From positions 62,001-126,000 of the forward strand of contig JAGWZK010000005.1 in NCBI GenBank assembly GCA_018968885.1: 64,000 nt of DNA, read 5' to 3'. The notes beneath the pieces were generated by a model. The model had not been told where the DNA came from and made no database searches. It saw only the letters and a program-made list of their open reading frames with translations. Shown piece by piece: positions 50,197-58,672 of the stretch. Origin of the DNA: Planctomycetota bacterium. Lineage in GTDB: Bacteria; Planctomycetota; Phycisphaerae; Phycisphaerales; UBA1924. Within the stretch, counting starts at the first letter, position 1, and each line of letters opens with the position of its first letter. Made by a program: the position numbers and the translations under genes.

Positions 50197-51339
50197 ATGC
50201 GTAATGTGATGTGCATGTTGGCTCTCGTCGGAGCCGCGTCGACGGCTGCCCTCGCAGGTGACACCGTGGTGTACACCGATGCGCGGACGGGTAATGGCAC
50301 TTTGGGCGGGTACGTCAAGTATTCTGGTAGCAACGGCACCGGTGTGGCATTCACATACGGCGCTGGCAATCGCCTCGCGGACATCAAGCGTGGTCCTGGC
50401 GGCGTTGCTAATTTCGTCGTCAGCGAAGGCCCCGCCTCCAATCCCGGCGGCTCGTCTGGCACCGGCCACATCTATGCGTTGAACAACCTCGACGCGGTCG
50501 CGACCTCCGCCACCGTCTCCACCGGCGGTCAGATGTGGAATCCCATCGGCATCCGCTACAACGCCGCTGCCAATTCCGTCCTTTCCTTGGACAACATCAG
50601 CGCTGGCTCGCCTCCCACTGTGGTGCGTGGTCTCTACGGCGTCAACTACTCCACCGGCACGCAGACTCTGCTCCAGCAGGAGCGCGTCGCAATCGCGGGT
50701 GTGAGCAACCCGACTCCCGAAGGCCGCGCCTGGCACGAGGGTGGCACGTATCTGACCGAAAGCCCCCTGGGCAACGGCGAGTATTACGTGATGGCGACCA
50801 CGGGCGGTCGCTTCGTCGGTCCTTACCTGGGAACGCCCAACCGCAACGTCTCCAGCACGATCTGGAAGGTCTCGATCAACGGCACCGCAACCGCCGCCAC
50901 CTTCACCGAAACAATCGACACGGCCGCCGCGAGCTTCACCCGCTCCAGCGACGCACTCACCAATTTTAACTACACCGATTTCCGCGGTCTGACGGCCAAC
51001 GCCGGCAACAACACGCTGTACACCACCAGCACCTTCTACGGTCTGATCATGGCCATTCAGCTCGATGGCGCTGGCAACTTCGTCAACTCTTCGATCGTCC
51101 TTTCGGGCCTCAATGCCCCCGAAGCGATCGAGTACGACGCTTCGACCAACACGCTGGTTTTCGCCGAGCTCGGCACACGTTCCCTGCGTCGCGTCAATCT
51201 CGATGGCTCAGGCCTGACCACGATTGATACCGACGTCTTCGTCCGAGGCATCACCTTCACGCCCGGCATCATCCCCGCGCCCAGCGCCGCCTCGGCTCTG
51301 GCTCTGGCTGGCTTGGCTGCGATGCGTCGCCGCCGCTGA
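50197..51339 (+). CDS. secreted beta-rich protein with PEP-CTERM-like sorting signal
   Basis: The 380-residue product has a signal peptide (about 1-21: MRNVMCMLALVGAASTAALA) and a repetitive beta-rich body that resembles a propeller of the SMP-30/strictosidine type (for example NAPEAIEYDASTNTLVFAEL). The C-terminal tail is IPAPSAASALALAGLAAMRRRR-like: a short Pro-Ala motif, a hydrophobic helix and a terminal arginine cluster. That is the PEP-CTERM-type layout that is cut by an exosortase in Gram-negatives; no exosortase gene is visible here. AGAGGAG at 50181-50187 sets ATG 50197. Confidence 0.85.
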   Translation: MRNVMCMLALVGAASTAALAGDTVVYTDARTGNGTLGGYVKYSGSNGTGVAFTYGAGNRLADIKRGPGGVANFVVSEGPASNPGGSSGTGHIYALNNLDAVATSATVSTGGQMWNPIGIRYNAAANSVLSLDNISAGSPPTVVRGLYGVNYSTGTQTLLQQERVAIAGVSNPTPEGRAWHEGGTYLTESPLGNGEYYVMATTGGRFVGPYLGTPNRNVSSTIWKVSINGTATAATFTETIDTAAASFTRSSDALTNFNYTDFRGLTANAGNNTLYTTSTFYGLIMAIQLDGAGNFVNSSIVLSGLNAPEAIEYDASTNTLVFAELGTRSLRRVNLDGSGLTTIDTDVFVRGITFTPGIIPAPSAASALALAGLAAMRRRR

Positions 51340-51369
51340 GTGACGTAGCCTCCAATCAGGATTCTCATC

Positions 51370-51407
51370 CATCGGGCTCGGCGTTGTGCCGGGCCCGATG
51401 TGTTTTT
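51370..51407 (+). terminator. terminator of the PEP-CTERM-like gene
   Basis: CATCGGGCTCGGC, a 5-nt loop and GCCGGGCCCGATG form a thirteen-pair stem with one T-G pair, followed by TGTTTTT. The -10 of the next gene starts 8 nt later. Confidence 0.93.
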
Positions 51408-51414
51408 CCGTGGG

Positions 51415-51420
51415 TACGCT
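51415..51420 (+). promoter_or_regulatory. -10-like hexamer for the GNAT gene
   Basis: TACGCT, then CCGTC, then ATG 51426. Any -35 would fall inside the preceding terminator stem. Confidence 0.4.
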
Positions 51421-51425
51421 CCGTC

Positions 51426-52022
51426 ATGGCGCACGCCGAGTATCTGGTTGCCACACCCACCATCGGCATTCGTCACCTGGCTGAGGGCGATCGCGCGGCA
51501 TGGAAGGACATCCGCGCTGCAAGCCGCGCATTGCATCAGCAGTGGGAGCCCCTTCCCACACCTGGAATCGAGCCGGGTTCAGATGATGCCTTTGATCTGG
51601 CCCTCAGCACCTCCCATCAGCCCGATCGCGAGCGGCTCGGCGCCTTTCTGCTCTCCTCGCATGAGCTTGTGGCTCAGGTTGGTCTCAGTCAGATCTGCCG
51701 CGGCCCTTTCAACAACGTGGTGATGGGGTACTGGGGATCCACCGCGCACGCGGGGAGAGGGTTTGTGAGCGCTGGAGTCCGCGCGGCTGTCTCCTACTGC
51801 TTCAATTCCCGCCCCATCGGCCTTGGGTTGCACCGCGTCGAGGCCAACGTGATCCCCACCAATCTGGCATCGATCCGCGTCGTGCGTCGCGTGGGGTTTC
51901 GGCTGGAGGGGTTCAGCCCGCGATATCTGCAGATCGCCGGTTCCTATCAGGATCACCTCCGCTTTGCCCTTACCAATGACGAGTGGGATGTGGTTTCGCA
52001 CGCGCCTCTCCGCCGCACCTAG
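51426..52022 (+). CDS. GNAT acetyltransferase, RimJ/RimL-like
   Basis: The 198-residue product matches N-acetyltransferases of the RimJ/RimL type, which use acetyl-CoA to modify protein N-termini or small amines. Visible motifs: GIRHLAEGD at the start, VVMGYWGSTAHAGRGFVSAG (acetyl-CoA loop region, about 104-123), then GLHRVEANVIPTNLASIRVV and RVGFRLEGFSPRYLQIAG with YQDHLRFAL. The substrate is unknown. ATG 51426 has a TACGCT hexamer 5 nt upstream; the longer frame from 51384 starts inside the terminator. Confidence 0.9.
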   Translation: MAHAEYLVATPTIGIRHLAEGDRAAWKDIRAASRALHQQWEPLPTPGIEPGSDDAFDLALSTSHQPDRERLGAFLLSSHELVAQVGLSQICRGPFNNVVMGYWGSTAHAGRGFVSAGVRAAVSYCFNSRPIGLGLHRVEANVIPTNLASIRVVRRVGFRLEGFSPRYLQIAGSYQDHLRFALTNDEWDVVSHAPLRRT

Positions 52023-52032
52023 GAACTCGCGA

Positions 52033-52038
52033 TACCCT
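52033..52038 (+). promoter_or_regulatory. -10-like hexamer for xseB
   Basis: TACCCT, then 8 nt and ATG 52047. Confidence 0.45.
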
Positions 52039-52046
52039 GCACGCAT

Positions 52047-52292
52047 ATGCCTTCCAGTGATCCACCGAAAAACGCTGATCTTCACCCCAAGTCTTTCGAG
52101 GACTCCGTCGAAGCCATCGAATCCATCGTGAGTCGTATCGAATCAGGGGAATTGGGGCTCGAAGAGTCCCTGGCCGCCTACGAACGTGCTGCCGCGCTGC
52201 TGAAGACCTGCCGCGTTGAACTCTCCAAGGCCGAGCAGCGGATCGTGGAACTCTCCAAAGCCATCGCCGATGCGGGCAAATCCACTGCGTGA
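52047..52292 (+). CDS. xseB: exodeoxyribonuclease VII small subunit
   Basis: XseB binds in several copies to XseA to form exonuclease VII, which degrades single-stranded DNA. The 81-residue product matches the family: SFEDSVEAIESIVSRIESGE, LGLEESLAAYERAAALLKTC and the helical end QRIVELSKAI. Length is normal. xseA is not in the window; in many genomes the two are adjacent. The start is set by TACCCT 8 nt upstream and the family N-terminus. Confidence 0.93.
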   Translation: MPSSDPPKNADLHPKSFEDSVEAIESIVSRIESGELGLEESLAAYERAAALLKTCRVELSKAEQRIVELSKAIADAGKSTA

Positions 52293-52308
52293 ATTGTGCT
52301 TTTCCGTC

Positions 52309-52336
52309 CTGATGCTTGTTGCCTGATGCCTGACGC
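52309..52336 (+). repeat. four heptamers of the CTGATGC family
   Basis: CTGATGC, TTGTTGC, CTGATGC and CTGACGC run in exact 7-nt phase between xseB and the prepilin peptidase gene. It is the reverse complement family of the GGCATCA arrays at 53115 and 54974. Confidence 0.6.
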
Positions 52337-52350
52337 CTTCTCTTTCCCCC

Positions 52351-53979
52351 ATGCCCAACCTCGAATTGATCCAAGTCCTCTTCATCATCACGCAAGTGGT
52401 CTTTGCCTTTGCCTTCGGGGCGTGCGTGGGATCGCTCACCAACGTCCTGGTCTACCGGTTGCCCTTGGGTCTGAGCGTGGTGTCGCCACCATCTCGTTGC
52501 CCAAAGTGCTCCACCATGCTGACGTGGCGGGAGAACATCCCGATCTTCGGCTGGCTGCTGCTGCGCGGCAAGTGCCGCTTCTGCAAGGCCCCCATCAGCG
52601 CGGAATACCCGCTGGTGGAGACGTTCGTCGCCGCCATGTTCGCGGTCTTTTACGCCTTGTGGTACATCGTCCCCGCGGATTTCGTGTGGCTGGGTGTGCC
52701 CTGGGGGAGCATCAAGCCCGAGTGGGCCTTGAACGGCTTTGGCCAGACGTGGCCCGCGTTCATCACGCTCCTCACGCTGTTGTCGTGTCTGGTCGCCATG
52801 ACCCTCGTCGATGCCAAGACCTTCACGATTCCGCTGGTCTTGACGTGGGTGCCGGTGCTGGTCGCACTGCTGCTGCACCCGCTGGGTGCATGGCTGAATA
52901 GCACCACGCTCTTTGGAGGTTTCGGGGGCGGACTGCGTCTCACCGCCCGCGGCGAAGTGTGGGCGATGGCGACTCCCGGCCCCGCCGGCTGGTGGTGGAT
53001 CGGGGCCAGCATCGGTGGCGTGATCGGCCTGGGTATCGCCAATGTCATGATCGCCAAAGGATGGCTGACACGGTCGTTCGCGGATTATGAGGAGTGGGAG
53101 AAGGGGCAAAGCCAGGCATCAGGCACACAAGACAAGGCATCCGGCATCGGGCCCCAGGCATCAGGGGGAATTGATGCAGGGGAGCCGGTTCAGGGGGGAG
53201 GAACTGCTTCTGGGGAGGGCGACAACGCGGCAATGTCGGGAACCAACGTTCCATTGTCGGGCACAAACGTCACGAATGCGGGCATCAGAGCGGTGAGTGC
53301 CGGCTCCCCCAACCCGGATTCTGGTTCAAAAACCCCGATTGTCCCCGTTTCCTCACCCGATCAGGGGGATTCTGCATCTCCTTCGGGCTCAGCACTCAGT
53401 ACTAGTGGGGGGCAGAACTCAGCACTTCCTTTGCAGGCCGAGATGTGGATCCAGTACCCCCACGCCCGCCGCGAGATGGTGAAGGAATTGGCGTTCCTGG
53501 CCCCGTGCGCGGTGTTGATGATGGTGGGTGGGGCGTTGGCGGTCAAGGTGGCGGGCCCGTGGGCGGTGCATCCGGCAACTGGCCGCGGCATTCCAGCGTT
53601 CGAGGCGCCGCTCTGGCTCGTCGCTCTTGGCGGCGTGCTGATGGGATACCTGATCGGTGGCGGCATCGTGTGGATCTTCCGGATTCTGGGGTCGCTGGGC
53701 TTTGGTAAAGAGGCGATCGGGCTGGGAGATGTGCACCTGATGGCGGCGGTGGGGGCGGTGCTGGGTTGGATCGATCCGATCCTCGCCTTCTTCGGCGCGG
53801 CGTTCGTGGGGATCGCCTTCCAGATCGTCAAGGTGGTGTCGGGGGGCAGGATCAGGCGGGCGATGGCGTACGGGCCGTGTCTTGCCATCGCGACAGTGCT
53901 CGTGATCCTGTGCAAGCCGGGGATCGAGAGGGCGATGACAGCGATCTTGAAGAGTGTGACGCCGATTGATCTCCCTTGA
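52351..53979 (+). CDS. type IV prepilin peptidase (A24) with large low-complexity insert
   Basis: The 542-residue product is the membrane peptidase/methylase that trims prepilins and pseudopilins. The cytoplasmic Cys4 site is CPKC (Cys50, Cys53) and CRFC (Cys75, Cys78). The catalytic aspartates are Asp154 (TLVDAKTFTIP) and Asp460 (GLGDVHLM), as in A24 proteases. About eight membrane helices can be placed. Normal length is 250-290; here a Gly/Ser/Thr/Asn-rich insert of about 120 residues (roughly 250-370) contains tandem repeats and adds to other expansions. No Shine-Dalgarno precedes ATG 52351. It partners functionally with the GspE/PilB ATPase. Confidence 0.9.
   Translation: MPNLELIQVLFIITQVVFAFAFGACVGSLTNVLVYRLPLGLSVVSPPSRCPKCSTMLTWRENIPIFGWLLLRGKCRFCKAPISAEYPLVETFVAAMFAVFYALWYIVPADFVWLGVPWGSIKPEWALNGFGQTWPAFITLLTLLSCLVAMTLVDAKTFTIPLVLTWVPVLVALLLHPLGAWLNSTTLFGGFGGGLRLTARGEVWAMATPGPAGWWWIGASIGGVIGLGIANVMIAKGWLTRSFADYEEWEKGQSQASGTQDKASGIGPQASGGIDAGEPVQGGGTASGEGDNAAMSGTNVPLSGTNVTNAGIRAVSAGSPNPDSGSKTPIVPVSSPDQGDSASPSGSALSTSGGQNSALPLQAEMWIQYPHARREMVKELAFLAPCAVLMMVGGALAVKVAGPWAVHPATGRGIPAFEAPLWLVALGGVLMGYLIGGGIVWIFRILGSLGFGKEAIGLGDVHLMAAVGAVLGWIDPILAFFGAAFVGIAFQIVKVVSGGRIRRAMAYGPCLAIATVLVILCKPGIERAMTAILKSVTPIDLP
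53115..53170 (+). repeat. heptamer array inside the prepilin peptidase gene
   Basis: Eight units in 7-nt phase: GGCATCA, GGCACAC, AAGACAA, GGCATCC, GGCATCG, GGCCCCA, GGCATCA, GGGGGAA. Three heptamers make 21 nt, so the protein shows a seven-residue repeat QASGTQD, KASGIGP, QASGGID. Confidence 0.7.
53233..53274 (+). repeat. two 21-nt direct repeats in the prepilin peptidase insert
   Basis: ATGTCGGGAACCAACGTT and TTGTCGGGCACAAACGTC, spaced 21 nt apart, encode MSGTNVP and LSGTNVT. Confidence 0.6.
53388..53424 (+). repeat. CTCAGCA-type heptamers in the prepilin peptidase insert
   Basis: CTCAGCA, CTCAGTA and CTAGTGG are in 7-nt phase at 53388-53408, and a further CTCAGCA lies at 53418-53424 out of phase. 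Confidence 0.45.
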
Positions 53980-54228
53980 GTTGGGCCGTGTTGATGTGCG
54001 TGCTTGTCGGTTGTTGTGGATAAGCGAAATCTTTTGTGCGCGACTGCGAAAAAGCTGCCTGTCGATTGGGCGCAAAAGCCGCCTGTGGTCGATACAGTGG
54101 CACCGCTTGAAGAATCAGAACCCCGAGCCGTCCGGCTCATGCCACGGTGGAATCCGAAGCGTGAGGTCGAGGGTGGTTGGGTGATGGACACGTCTGATTC
54201 GGCGGTACTTTTCACGGAAGGATGCGAT

Positions 54229-54873
54229 ATGGCTGGTGGCAAACTCAAGGTCGTTGGTGGTCTTTTCGCTGCATGCCTCATGGTTGCGGGCCTGACCGGC
54301 TGCAACAACGTGAGTAAGGACAAGTACAACGCCCTGCAGCAGGAAAATACCGACCTGCACGCCAAGGTCACCGAGCTCCAGACCAGCAATCGTGAGAAGG
54401 ACATCCAGCTCACCGGCCTGCAGTCTGAATTGACCACCGCCCGCGCCACTCCCGCCCCGGCTCCTCAGCCCAACATCACTACCATGCAGCCGATGGACGA
54501 TGGGCGTTCGGCCCGCAGAAGCAATCGCACCGAAACCCTCGAGATCGCTGGCGATGTTGCCTTCCTCTCCGGCAGCGCGACGCTGACCTCCGCCGCCAAG
54601 AAGGAGCTCGATACCTTTGCCAGCAAGCTCAAGAACACCTACGCCGGTCGCAGCGTCCGCGTCGAAGGGCACACCGACAGCACCCCGATCAAGAAGAGCA
54701 AGTGGGGCAGCAACGAGGCGCTGAGCCAGGCCCGTGCCGAAGCCGTGAAGAGCTATCTGGTCTCCAAGGGCGTGTCGAGCGGTCGCATCGAAGCGATCGG
54801 CTACGGCGCGGCCAAGCCCAAGAGCACTCCCTCGGCCAGCCGCCGCGTCGATGTGGTTGTCCTCGCCGACTAA
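54229..54873 (+). CDS. OmpA-domain lipoprotein (Pal-like)
   Basis: The 214-residue product has a lipoprotein signal peptide with the lipobox LTGC and Cys25. A coiled-coil follows (about 30-75: YNALQQENTDLHAKVTELQT), then a Pro-rich linker and a C-terminal OmpA-like peptidoglycan-binding domain (about 105-214). The peptidoglycan-binding domain has VEGHTDSTP, the NEALSQARAEAV helix and GYGAAKPKSTP then RRVDVVV. Such proteins tie the outer membrane to the cell wall. GGAAGGA at 54216-54222 sets ATG 54229; the open frame from 54004 does not look coding. A 249-nt gap precedes it, with a weak TACAGT hexamer. Confidence 0.92.
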   Translation: MAGGKLKVVGGLFAACLMVAGLTGCNNVSKDKYNALQQENTDLHAKVTELQTSNREKDIQLTGLQSELTTARATPAPAPQPNITTMQPMDDGRSARRSNRTETLEIAGDVAFLSGSATLTSAAKKELDTFASKLKNTYAGRSVRVEGHTDSTPIKKSKWGSNEALSQARAEAVKSYLVSKGVSSGRIEAIGYGAAKPKSTPSASRRVDVVVLAD

Positions 54874-54899
54874 CCTCGCCGATTAACCTCGCCGATAAA
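54861..54899 (+). repeat. three 13-nt repeats over the OmpA-lipoprotein stop codon
   Basis: CCTCGCCGACTAA, CCTCGCCGATTAA and CCTCGCCGATAAA run in perfect tandem. The first copy contains the last codons and TAA stop of the gene. Confidence 0.9.
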
Positions 54900-54927
54900 G
54901 TGAACGCCGGCATCCTGTGAATCATCT

Positions 54928-54963
54928 CCGGGCTCACCTGAGGGCGGGCCCGGTGTGTTTTTG
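54928..54963 (+). terminator. terminator of the OmpA-lipoprotein gene
   Basis: CCGGGCTCACC, a TGAG loop and GGCGGGCCCGG form an eleven-position stem with one mismatch and one T-G pair, followed by TGTGTTTTT. Confidence 0.88.
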
Positions 54964-54966
54964 ACG

Positions 54967-55001
54967 AAAGCAAGGCTTCAGGCACCCGGCATCAGGAAGC
55001 A
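54967..55001 (+). repeat. GGCATCA-type heptamer array before lptD
   Basis: AAAGCAA, GGCTTCA, GGCACCC, GGCATCA and GGAAGCA are in exact 7-nt phase in the convergent gap between the OmpA-lipoprotein and lptD genes. Confidence 0.6.
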
Positions 55002-55011
55002 AAACGGCGGT

Positions 55012-58000
55012 TCATTCTCTGCCGCTGACGCTGCGCGAGCCAAAGCCGCCACCACCCGTGCCGATGGGACGAAGCAGGAAGCCAAAGCCGGTCTTGCCGG
55101 TGACAGCGTTGTAGGAGACATCGACACCGAAGATGACGGAGGCGGAGCGTCGCTGCAGGTTGGCGGAGAAATCCTGAAAGGTCCCGGTCTTGGCGCTGTA
55201 ACTGGTCATGGCGCCGAGTTGGTACTTGTCACTGACCTTGTATTGGCCACCGACATCGAGGAACTGAGAGTCCTGGCTGTTGATGAAGCGGTACTCCATG
55301 AACGTCGAGAAATCCTGACCTTGCTCAAGGAGCATGCCCACGCTGGTGCGGGCGGGTTGGTTGGCCTCGAAGTCGTAGACGTTGCTGGCGGTGAAGGCGA
55401 GGGTGTCGGTGGCCTGCCACGCGGCATCGGTCAGGAAGAACTCGCCGGTTTCAGAATTCTCGGGGCGTGATTCATACCAGCGGCCGATGGGGCTGCGGCG
55501 GTCAGCATCCTTGCTGGCGACGATGTAATCGGTATCGAGGCGGAACACATCGACGCTGCGCTGCTTGCCGGGCTCGCCACGCATGGTCTGCCAGGTCTGG
55601 TGAATGCCGATGCGGGTCTGCGTGCCTTCGGTGAGGGCTTCGACGGCCTGGTCGTAGACGGGAAGCGTGCTGCCTTCGCGGTTGCTGCCGGCAGTCCAGA
55701 TGGTGACGCCCGGCTCGATGATGTGGCGGACGCGCGACATATCAAAGAAGCGCGACTGCACGCTGTCATCGACCTTTTGCAGTGTGGTGCTGACGCGGAC
55801 GCCGGCGGAACCCCAGATGCGGAGCTGGTCGTCCTCGCCGGGGGCGTAATTGCCGAAATCGGTGTCGTAGGCAGTGACGCGGGCGACGCCGAAGGGTGTG
55901 ATATTGACAGGGCCAGCGTGCAGCTGGCTCATAAATTCGTGCCGGGTGTCGGCGCGGGTGACGCTGGATTCGCGGTACCCCTCAGCGCGAAGACGATCGG
56001 CGATGCGTTGCTGGCCATTGATGCCGAAGGTGCGCTGCGCAAGGGAGTCGTTGAGGAAGCCACGTTCCTTGGCAATGGATTCGTCAAAATCCATGCCGAG
56101 AATGCCGACGCGATATTCCTGACTCCAGGTGAGAAGGCCCGGGCTGGTTTCGGCAAAGAGGTCGTCGTTGAGACGCGTGTAGGTGACCTCGGGCATTTTC
56201 TGAACGCTGTACCCCTGACTCTGCAGCAGGTATTCGTTGGCGACAAAGTCGTTGAGAGAGTCCTTGGCCTGAAGGGTCAGGAGCGTGTTGTCTTCGCGGC
56301 GGGTGGCGAGCATCTGGGTGGCGAACTCGCGGCGCTCGGCGCCCATGTTCTCAAAGAAACCATCGACAAAGGCGGGATCGCCGATGTGTGCGGCTTCAGT
56401 GAAGAGAGTCCAATGTTCATCGATGCGCCAGCGATTGTCGCCGAGAATCATGCCGCGACCACCACCATCGCGATCGAGCTTGGTGCCGGGGCGGAGGACA
56501 TCGGTGCCACTGTCGTCGAGGACGCCGTAGGCAAAGAGCTCGCCCTGGGAGTTGGGATTCTGCCAGTTGAGGCGCGTGCCACCGGCGAAACCACGATCGG
56601 CGTAGTAATCGGTGAGCACATCGATGCTGAGATTGTCGGGACGCTTACGCCCCAGCAGGCCGTAGAGATTCCAGCGTACTTTGGCGGCCAGGCCGCTGGA
56701 GTTGGAGTCTTCGAGGCGGACGTCCTTGATGGGTGCGTTGCCGGGATCGCCGGTGAAGCGAGGTGCCCAGGCGATGGGAAGGCCGTAGGCGCGGAGGGTG
56801 ATTCCCCGCATGTCGGCGGTGACGCCACTGGGCACATCGCCTTGGTCCGTGCCACCGAGGCCGCCCAATCCGGAACCAATTCCAGAAAGGATGCCACCTT
56901 CACCAGTTTGGCCATCAGCAGAGCTGCCCTCGCCGGAACCAGAACCGTCGCCAGTGGGTTGAACATCACTGCGGGTGATGACGACGGACTTGGCACCGAT
57001 AGAGAGATCGGGATCGAAGAAGGCGGTGGTGGAGAGGCGGGCCTGCTCGGCGCTGAACTGGTCCTTGGACTCCTGGCGGATGGTTTTGGCGCGAACGTAG
57101 AGGGGGAGGGAGCGCTTCTGGTCGTAGGTCCAGAAGACGCTGTCGAGCATGACCGCTTTGTTGGCCTGCAAGTCGTAGTAGACCTTGGGGCCGCGGACGC
57201 TGATTTTGCCATCGCTCGCGACGACATCGCCTTCGAGATAGATGCCGCGCACGTTGCTGGCATCGAGGCGGGAAATCTGGCTCAGCGGGCCCGGAGTGAG
57301 AAAGACCACGGCGCGTTGAGCAGTCATCTCCAGCGTGCGGCCGGTCGAGGCATCGGAGTACTGCACGACGATGCCATCAGAGGCGATGATGGTGTTCTCA
57401 TCTGTGCCGGATTGAATGGTGTAGCCACCGGCGCTGATGCCGATGGTGCCAGTGGTGAGGAAGATGCTGTCGGGAGAATCCACCCTAGGCGTATCGGGGC
57501 GCGGCGCATCGGGGCGAGGTGGAACGGAAGAACCTGCCGCGGGTGTGCGCTGAGCAGTTGCACTCGATGGAGTTGTGGCATTGGAAGCGGAGGATGCGGA
57601 CGGATGCGTCGTATTGCCGGCAATCTGGGTGGAGGGATTTGTACCTTGGGTGGTGTCGGGCTTGGCTTGGGCCCGGGGCGGCTGCGCCTGACGTTGAGTT
57701 CCCGAGCGGCTGGAGGCGGGGCTAGATGATGCGCCGGACGAGGAAACTCTGCGACGGTCGGGGGCGGTCTCGTCGCCCTCTTTGGGAGTGGTGTCCCGCG
57801 TGACGATGGCGGATTTCCGCGGGCCCAAGCCACTGGCATCGAGCATGGCGGCGACGGCCTTTTCGTCGTAGACGGATGGGAGTGGAGGCAGATTGCCGGT
57901 ACGACCGGGAGAGGTGCGCGACGGGCCATCGCGAGTGGCGAGGAGTTGGCCTTCCTGCTCGAGAAGCGCGGCGGCGGCTTTTTGAGCGGAAGTGGGGCGA

Positions 58001-58596
58001 CCGGCGTTGGCCTCGATGGCGTCGGCGAGAGCCGCGCTGGCTGAGCTCAAGAACGTGAGTGAGGCATCGTCAGTCGGGGCCGAGCGCTTCAGGAGATCGG
58101 CGGCCATGGTGACGGGGCCAGAGGAAGCGATCACCGCGCGGATGGGGAGTTTGTCGGCCTTGATGGTGACGCCGACATCCGCGGCGGGATTTTCGACATT
58201 CTCGAGGAAGGCAAAGACCTGCCAATTTCCGGCATCGGCGGTGCCGGAAAGACGCCAGAGCCAGAGTGTGCCGCGTGTTGCCTGAAACTCTTGCCCGGCG
58301 AGGGTGATGCGAACATCGCCATCGAGGGAGATGCGTTGGATGCCATTGTCAGTCCAGACATTGACGCGATTGGCGGCAAAGCGAAGATTGCCAGAGACGG
58401 GGGCGAGCGCGAAGCGGACAGTTTCGACGGTGTCGCCACGGAAGGCGCGAGTGGTGGTTGCCGCGGCGTGTGCGGAATGGAAGGAAGCGCAACACGTCGC
58501 GGCGAAGGCCAACGTGCACGCCAATGTGACACGGGTTGTGGCACGCGGCGTGACTGTGCGAGCGATGGAATGAGTAGCGGAACGAGCGGGCTTCAT
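55012..58596 (-). CDS. lptD: LPS assembly protein LptD-like
   Basis: LptD is the outer-membrane barrel that inserts LPS with LptE. The 1194-residue product has a signal region (about 20-46), an N-terminal OstA-like beta-jellyroll (DGDVRITLAGQEFQATRGTL) and a long Ser/Thr/Pro/Ala-rich linker (about 230-370). A second OstA stretch with GDVVASDGKISVRGPKVYYD follows. The C-terminal half is a beta-barrel with typical LptD strands (LPIAWAPRFTGDP, DNLSIDVLTDYYADRGFAGG, YTRLNDDLF, LMGAM). It is longer than E. coli LptD (784). ATG 58596 has TAGCAT 9 nt upstream. The conserved LptD cysteine pairs are not evident. Confidence 0.82.
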   Translation of the reverse strand: MKPARSATHSIARTVTPRATTRVTLACTLAFAATCCASFHSAHAAATTTRAFRGDTVETVRFALAPVSGNLRFAANRVNVWTDNGIQRISLDGDVRITLAGQEFQATRGTLWLWRLSGTADAGNWQVFAFLENVENPAADVGVTIKADKLPIRAVIASSGPVTMAADLLKRSAPTDDASLTFLSSASAALADAIEANAGRPTSAQKAAAALLEQEGQLLATRDGPSRTSPGRTGNLPPLPSVYDEKAVAAMLDASGLGPRKSAIVTRDTTPKEGDETAPDRRRVSSSGASSSPASSRSGTQRQAQPPRAQAKPDTTQGTNPSTQIAGNTTHPSASSASNATTPSSATAQRTPAAGSSVPPRPDAPRPDTPRVDSPDSIFLTTGTIGISAGGYTIQSGTDENTIIASDGIVVQYSDASTGRTLEMTAQRAVVFLTPGPLSQISRLDASNVRGIYLEGDVVASDGKISVRGPKVYYDLQANKAVMLDSVFWTYDQKRSLPLYVRAKTIRQESKDQFSAEQARLSTTAFFDPDLSIGAKSVVITRSDVQPTGDGSGSGEGSSADGQTGEGGILSGIGSGLGGLGGTDQGDVPSGVTADMRGITLRAYGLPIAWAPRFTGDPGNAPIKDVRLEDSNSSGLAAKVRWNLYGLLGRKRPDNLSIDVLTDYYADRGFAGGTRLNWQNPNSQGELFAYGVLDDSGTDVLRPGTKLDRDGGGRGMILGDNRWRIDEHWTLFTEAAHIGDPAFVDGFFENMGAERREFATQMLATRREDNTLLTLQAKDSLNDFVANEYLLQSQGYSVQKMPEVTYTRLNDDLFAETSPGLLTWSQEYRVGILGMDFDESIAKERGFLNDSLAQRTFGINGQQRIADRLRAEGYRESSVTRADTRHEFMSQLHAGPVNITPFGVARVTAYDTDFGNYAPGEDDQLRIWGSAGVRVSTTLQKVDDSVQSRFFDMSRVRHIIEPGVTIWTAGSNREGSTLPVYDQAVEALTEGTQTRIGIHQTWQTMRGEPGKQRSVDVFRLDTDYIVASKDADRRSPIGRWYESRPENSETGEFFLTDAAWQATDTLAFTASNVYDFEANQPARTSVGMLLEQGQDFSTFMEYRFINSQDSQFLDVGGQYKVSDKYQLGAMTSYSAKTGTFQDFSANLQRRSASVIFGVDVSYNAVTGKTGFGFLLRPIGTGGGGFGSRSVSGRE

Positions 58597-58605
58597 CTGG
58601 TGGCA

Positions 58606-58611
58606 ATGCTA
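58606..58611 (-). promoter_or_regulatory. -10-like hexamer for lptD
   Basis: TAGCAT on the minus strand, 9 nt before ATG 58596. This is the longest spacing in the set. Confidence 0.35.
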
Positions 58612-58672
58612 CCGCGCATCGGTGCTCCATGCGGGGGACCGACAGCGGGAAAGCTGGGGATATTGCGCGAGA

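Noticed and set aside
54015..54023. Perfect DnaA box TGTGGATAA
   Set aside because: Only one copy, no cluster, no AT-rich unwinding element and no dnaA or dnaN nearby, so not an origin.
55600..57729. 709-codon plus-strand open frame
   Set aside because: It lies antisense inside lptD, is rich in Gly/Ala/Asp/Glu as expected from a shadow frame in G+C-rich DNA, and shows no motif; lptD has clear domains.
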